Below the pieces are notes generated by a model that ran no database searches, was not told the origin of the DNA, and worked only from the letters and a program-made list of their open reading frames with translations. A stretch of DNA of 64,000 bases from contig JASGKY010000059.1 of the NCBI GenBank assembly GCA_049840435.1, forward strand, positions 1 through 64,000, in the 5' to 3' direction. Positions 63,395 through 64,000 of this stretch are shown piece after piece (position 1 is the first letter of the stretch; each line of letters starts with the position of its first letter). This DNA comes from JADLHS01 sp049840435 (GTDB lineage Bacteria > Verrucomicrobiota > Verrucomicrobiia > Limisphaerales > JADLHS01). The position numbers and the translations under genes were made by a program.

Positions 63395-64000
63395 ATGACC
63401 AGCGCGCTCAAATCCAAACCCGCTCCCGCCATGATGGCGGGGTATGAACCAGAGTCGTTCTTCGATGAAATGGTTTCGCCCGATGGCGGGATTCGTCCTC
63501 ACTATGCGAAGTTTGCCGAGTTGTTTCAGGCCACCACCAAGGAAGAGTTCGACCACAAACGCCAGTCCGTGGATCTCGCGTTTATGCGTCAAGGCGTGAC
63601 GTTCAACGTCTATGGTGACTCCGCTGGCACGGAAAAGATTTTCCCCTTCGATCTCCTGCCCCGGATCATTCCGAACAAAGAGTGGGAAATGCTGGAGCGC
63701 GGCCTTGCACAGCGCATTACGGCGCTGAACCTATTCTTGCACGATATCTATCACGAACAGAAGATTCTCAAGGATGGCATCATCCCGCCGCATTATGTTC
63801 TCTCGGGAAAACATTTTCGCCGCGAGTTCGTGAACTTCAACGTACCCAAGGATATTTATATCCACATCTGTGGCACGGACCTGATCCGCGATGATAAGGG
63901 TCAATATCTCGTGCTCGAAGATAACGGGCGCTGCCCCAGCGGCGTGAGTTACGTCTTGGAAAATCGGCGGGCGCTGAAGCGCACGTTCCCGGAGATGTTC
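63395..64000 (+). CDS. circularly permuted ATP-grasp protein, N-terminal part (cut by the right edge)
   Basis: 202 codons from ATG 63395 to the end of the window: FFDEMVSPDGGIRPHYAKF near residue 21, VTFNVYGD, FPFDLLPRIIPNKEWEMLERGLAQRITALNLFLHDIY, and LVLEDNGRCPSGVSYVLENR. These are hallmarks of the CP-ATP-grasp (formerly DUF404/407) family, about 480 residues in full. The family usually sits beside an alpha-E-domain protein and a transglutaminase-like gene in a predicted peptide-ligase operon; those would lie to the right of the window. Confidence 0.9.
   Translation, partial: MTSALKSKPAPAMMAGYEPESFFDEMVSPDGGIRPHYAKFAELFQATTKEEFDHKRQSVDLAFMRQGVTFNVYGDSAGTEKIFPFDLLPRIIPNKEWEMLERGLAQRITALNLFLHDIYHEQKILKDGIIPPHYVLSGKHFRREFVNFNVPKDIYIHICGTDLIRDDKGQYLVLEDNGRCPSGVSYVLENRRALKRTFPEMF

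Overview
The window looks like part of a chromosome from a Gram-negative Verrucomicrobiota bacterium, most likely the Pedosphaerales/Limisphaerales group. This is inferred from family content: DUF5107-TPR, TIGR03790, GHL10, a giant DUF2723 protein, M56/BlaI pairs and McsA/McsB next to ClpC. Other signs are GC-rich codon use, weak or absent Shine-Dalgarno sequences and A-rich leaders. No rRNA, tRNA, CRISPR array or transposase gene was recognised.

Layout. 0-8.4 kb: a sugar-use cluster of DUF5107-TPR protein, sugar-porter MFS and GH2 glycosidase with a discoidin-like end; the first and last are disrupted. 8.4-16.6 kb: secreted SpoIID-domain protein, M3 oligopeptidase, and the potassium transporter Kup behind a predicted c-di-AMP (ydaO-type) riboswitch. 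16.6-20.7 kb: a BlaI repressor with its own TACA-N2-TGTA operator, translationally coupled to a very unusual M56 (BlaR1-type) sensor protease fused to a secretin-like region. 20.7-24.1 kb: carbonic anhydrase, purK-purE, ilvE. 24.1-28.4 kb: mcsA-mcsB-clpC protein quality control, closed by a strong terminator. 28.4-39.1 kb: secreted and envelope proteins (TIGR03790, subtilase, EF-hand protein, GHL10 hydrolase, desaturase, OmpH-like protein, CPBP protease, solitary sugar-binding lipoprotein).

39.1-43.5 kb is an accessory island. It holds a Bcr-type MFS exporter, a beheaded DUF3800 gene, a frameshifted unknown gene, a relic of the clpB 3' end fused to a toxin-antitoxin module, and a VOC protein. 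Copies of two palindromic repeat families lie in inverted orientation on both sides. 43.5-49 kb: two tandem membrane proteins with an NlpC/P60-like end (one keeping Cys and His, one not) and full-length clpB. 49-51.8 kb: rpsO-pnp. 51.9-57.6 kb: ECF sigma factor, small membrane protein and a 1578-residue DUF2723 protein in an overlapping operon. 57.6-64 kb: class I glutamine amidotransferase, NtrC-type regulator, a 1.1 kb-residue-scale repeat protein of carboxypeptidase-regulatory-like domains, and the start of a circularly permuted ATP-grasp protein.

A caution for the reader: about fifteen genes need one or more base corrections to read through. In mcsA, mcsB, clpC, ilvE, pnp and kup every shift I could resolve is a single EXTRA base (15 in clpC alone), while clpB and the 4.7 kb DUF2723 gene are perfectly open. 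I treat these as probably intact genes carrying sequence or assembly errors, and give the outer coordinates of the whole gene.
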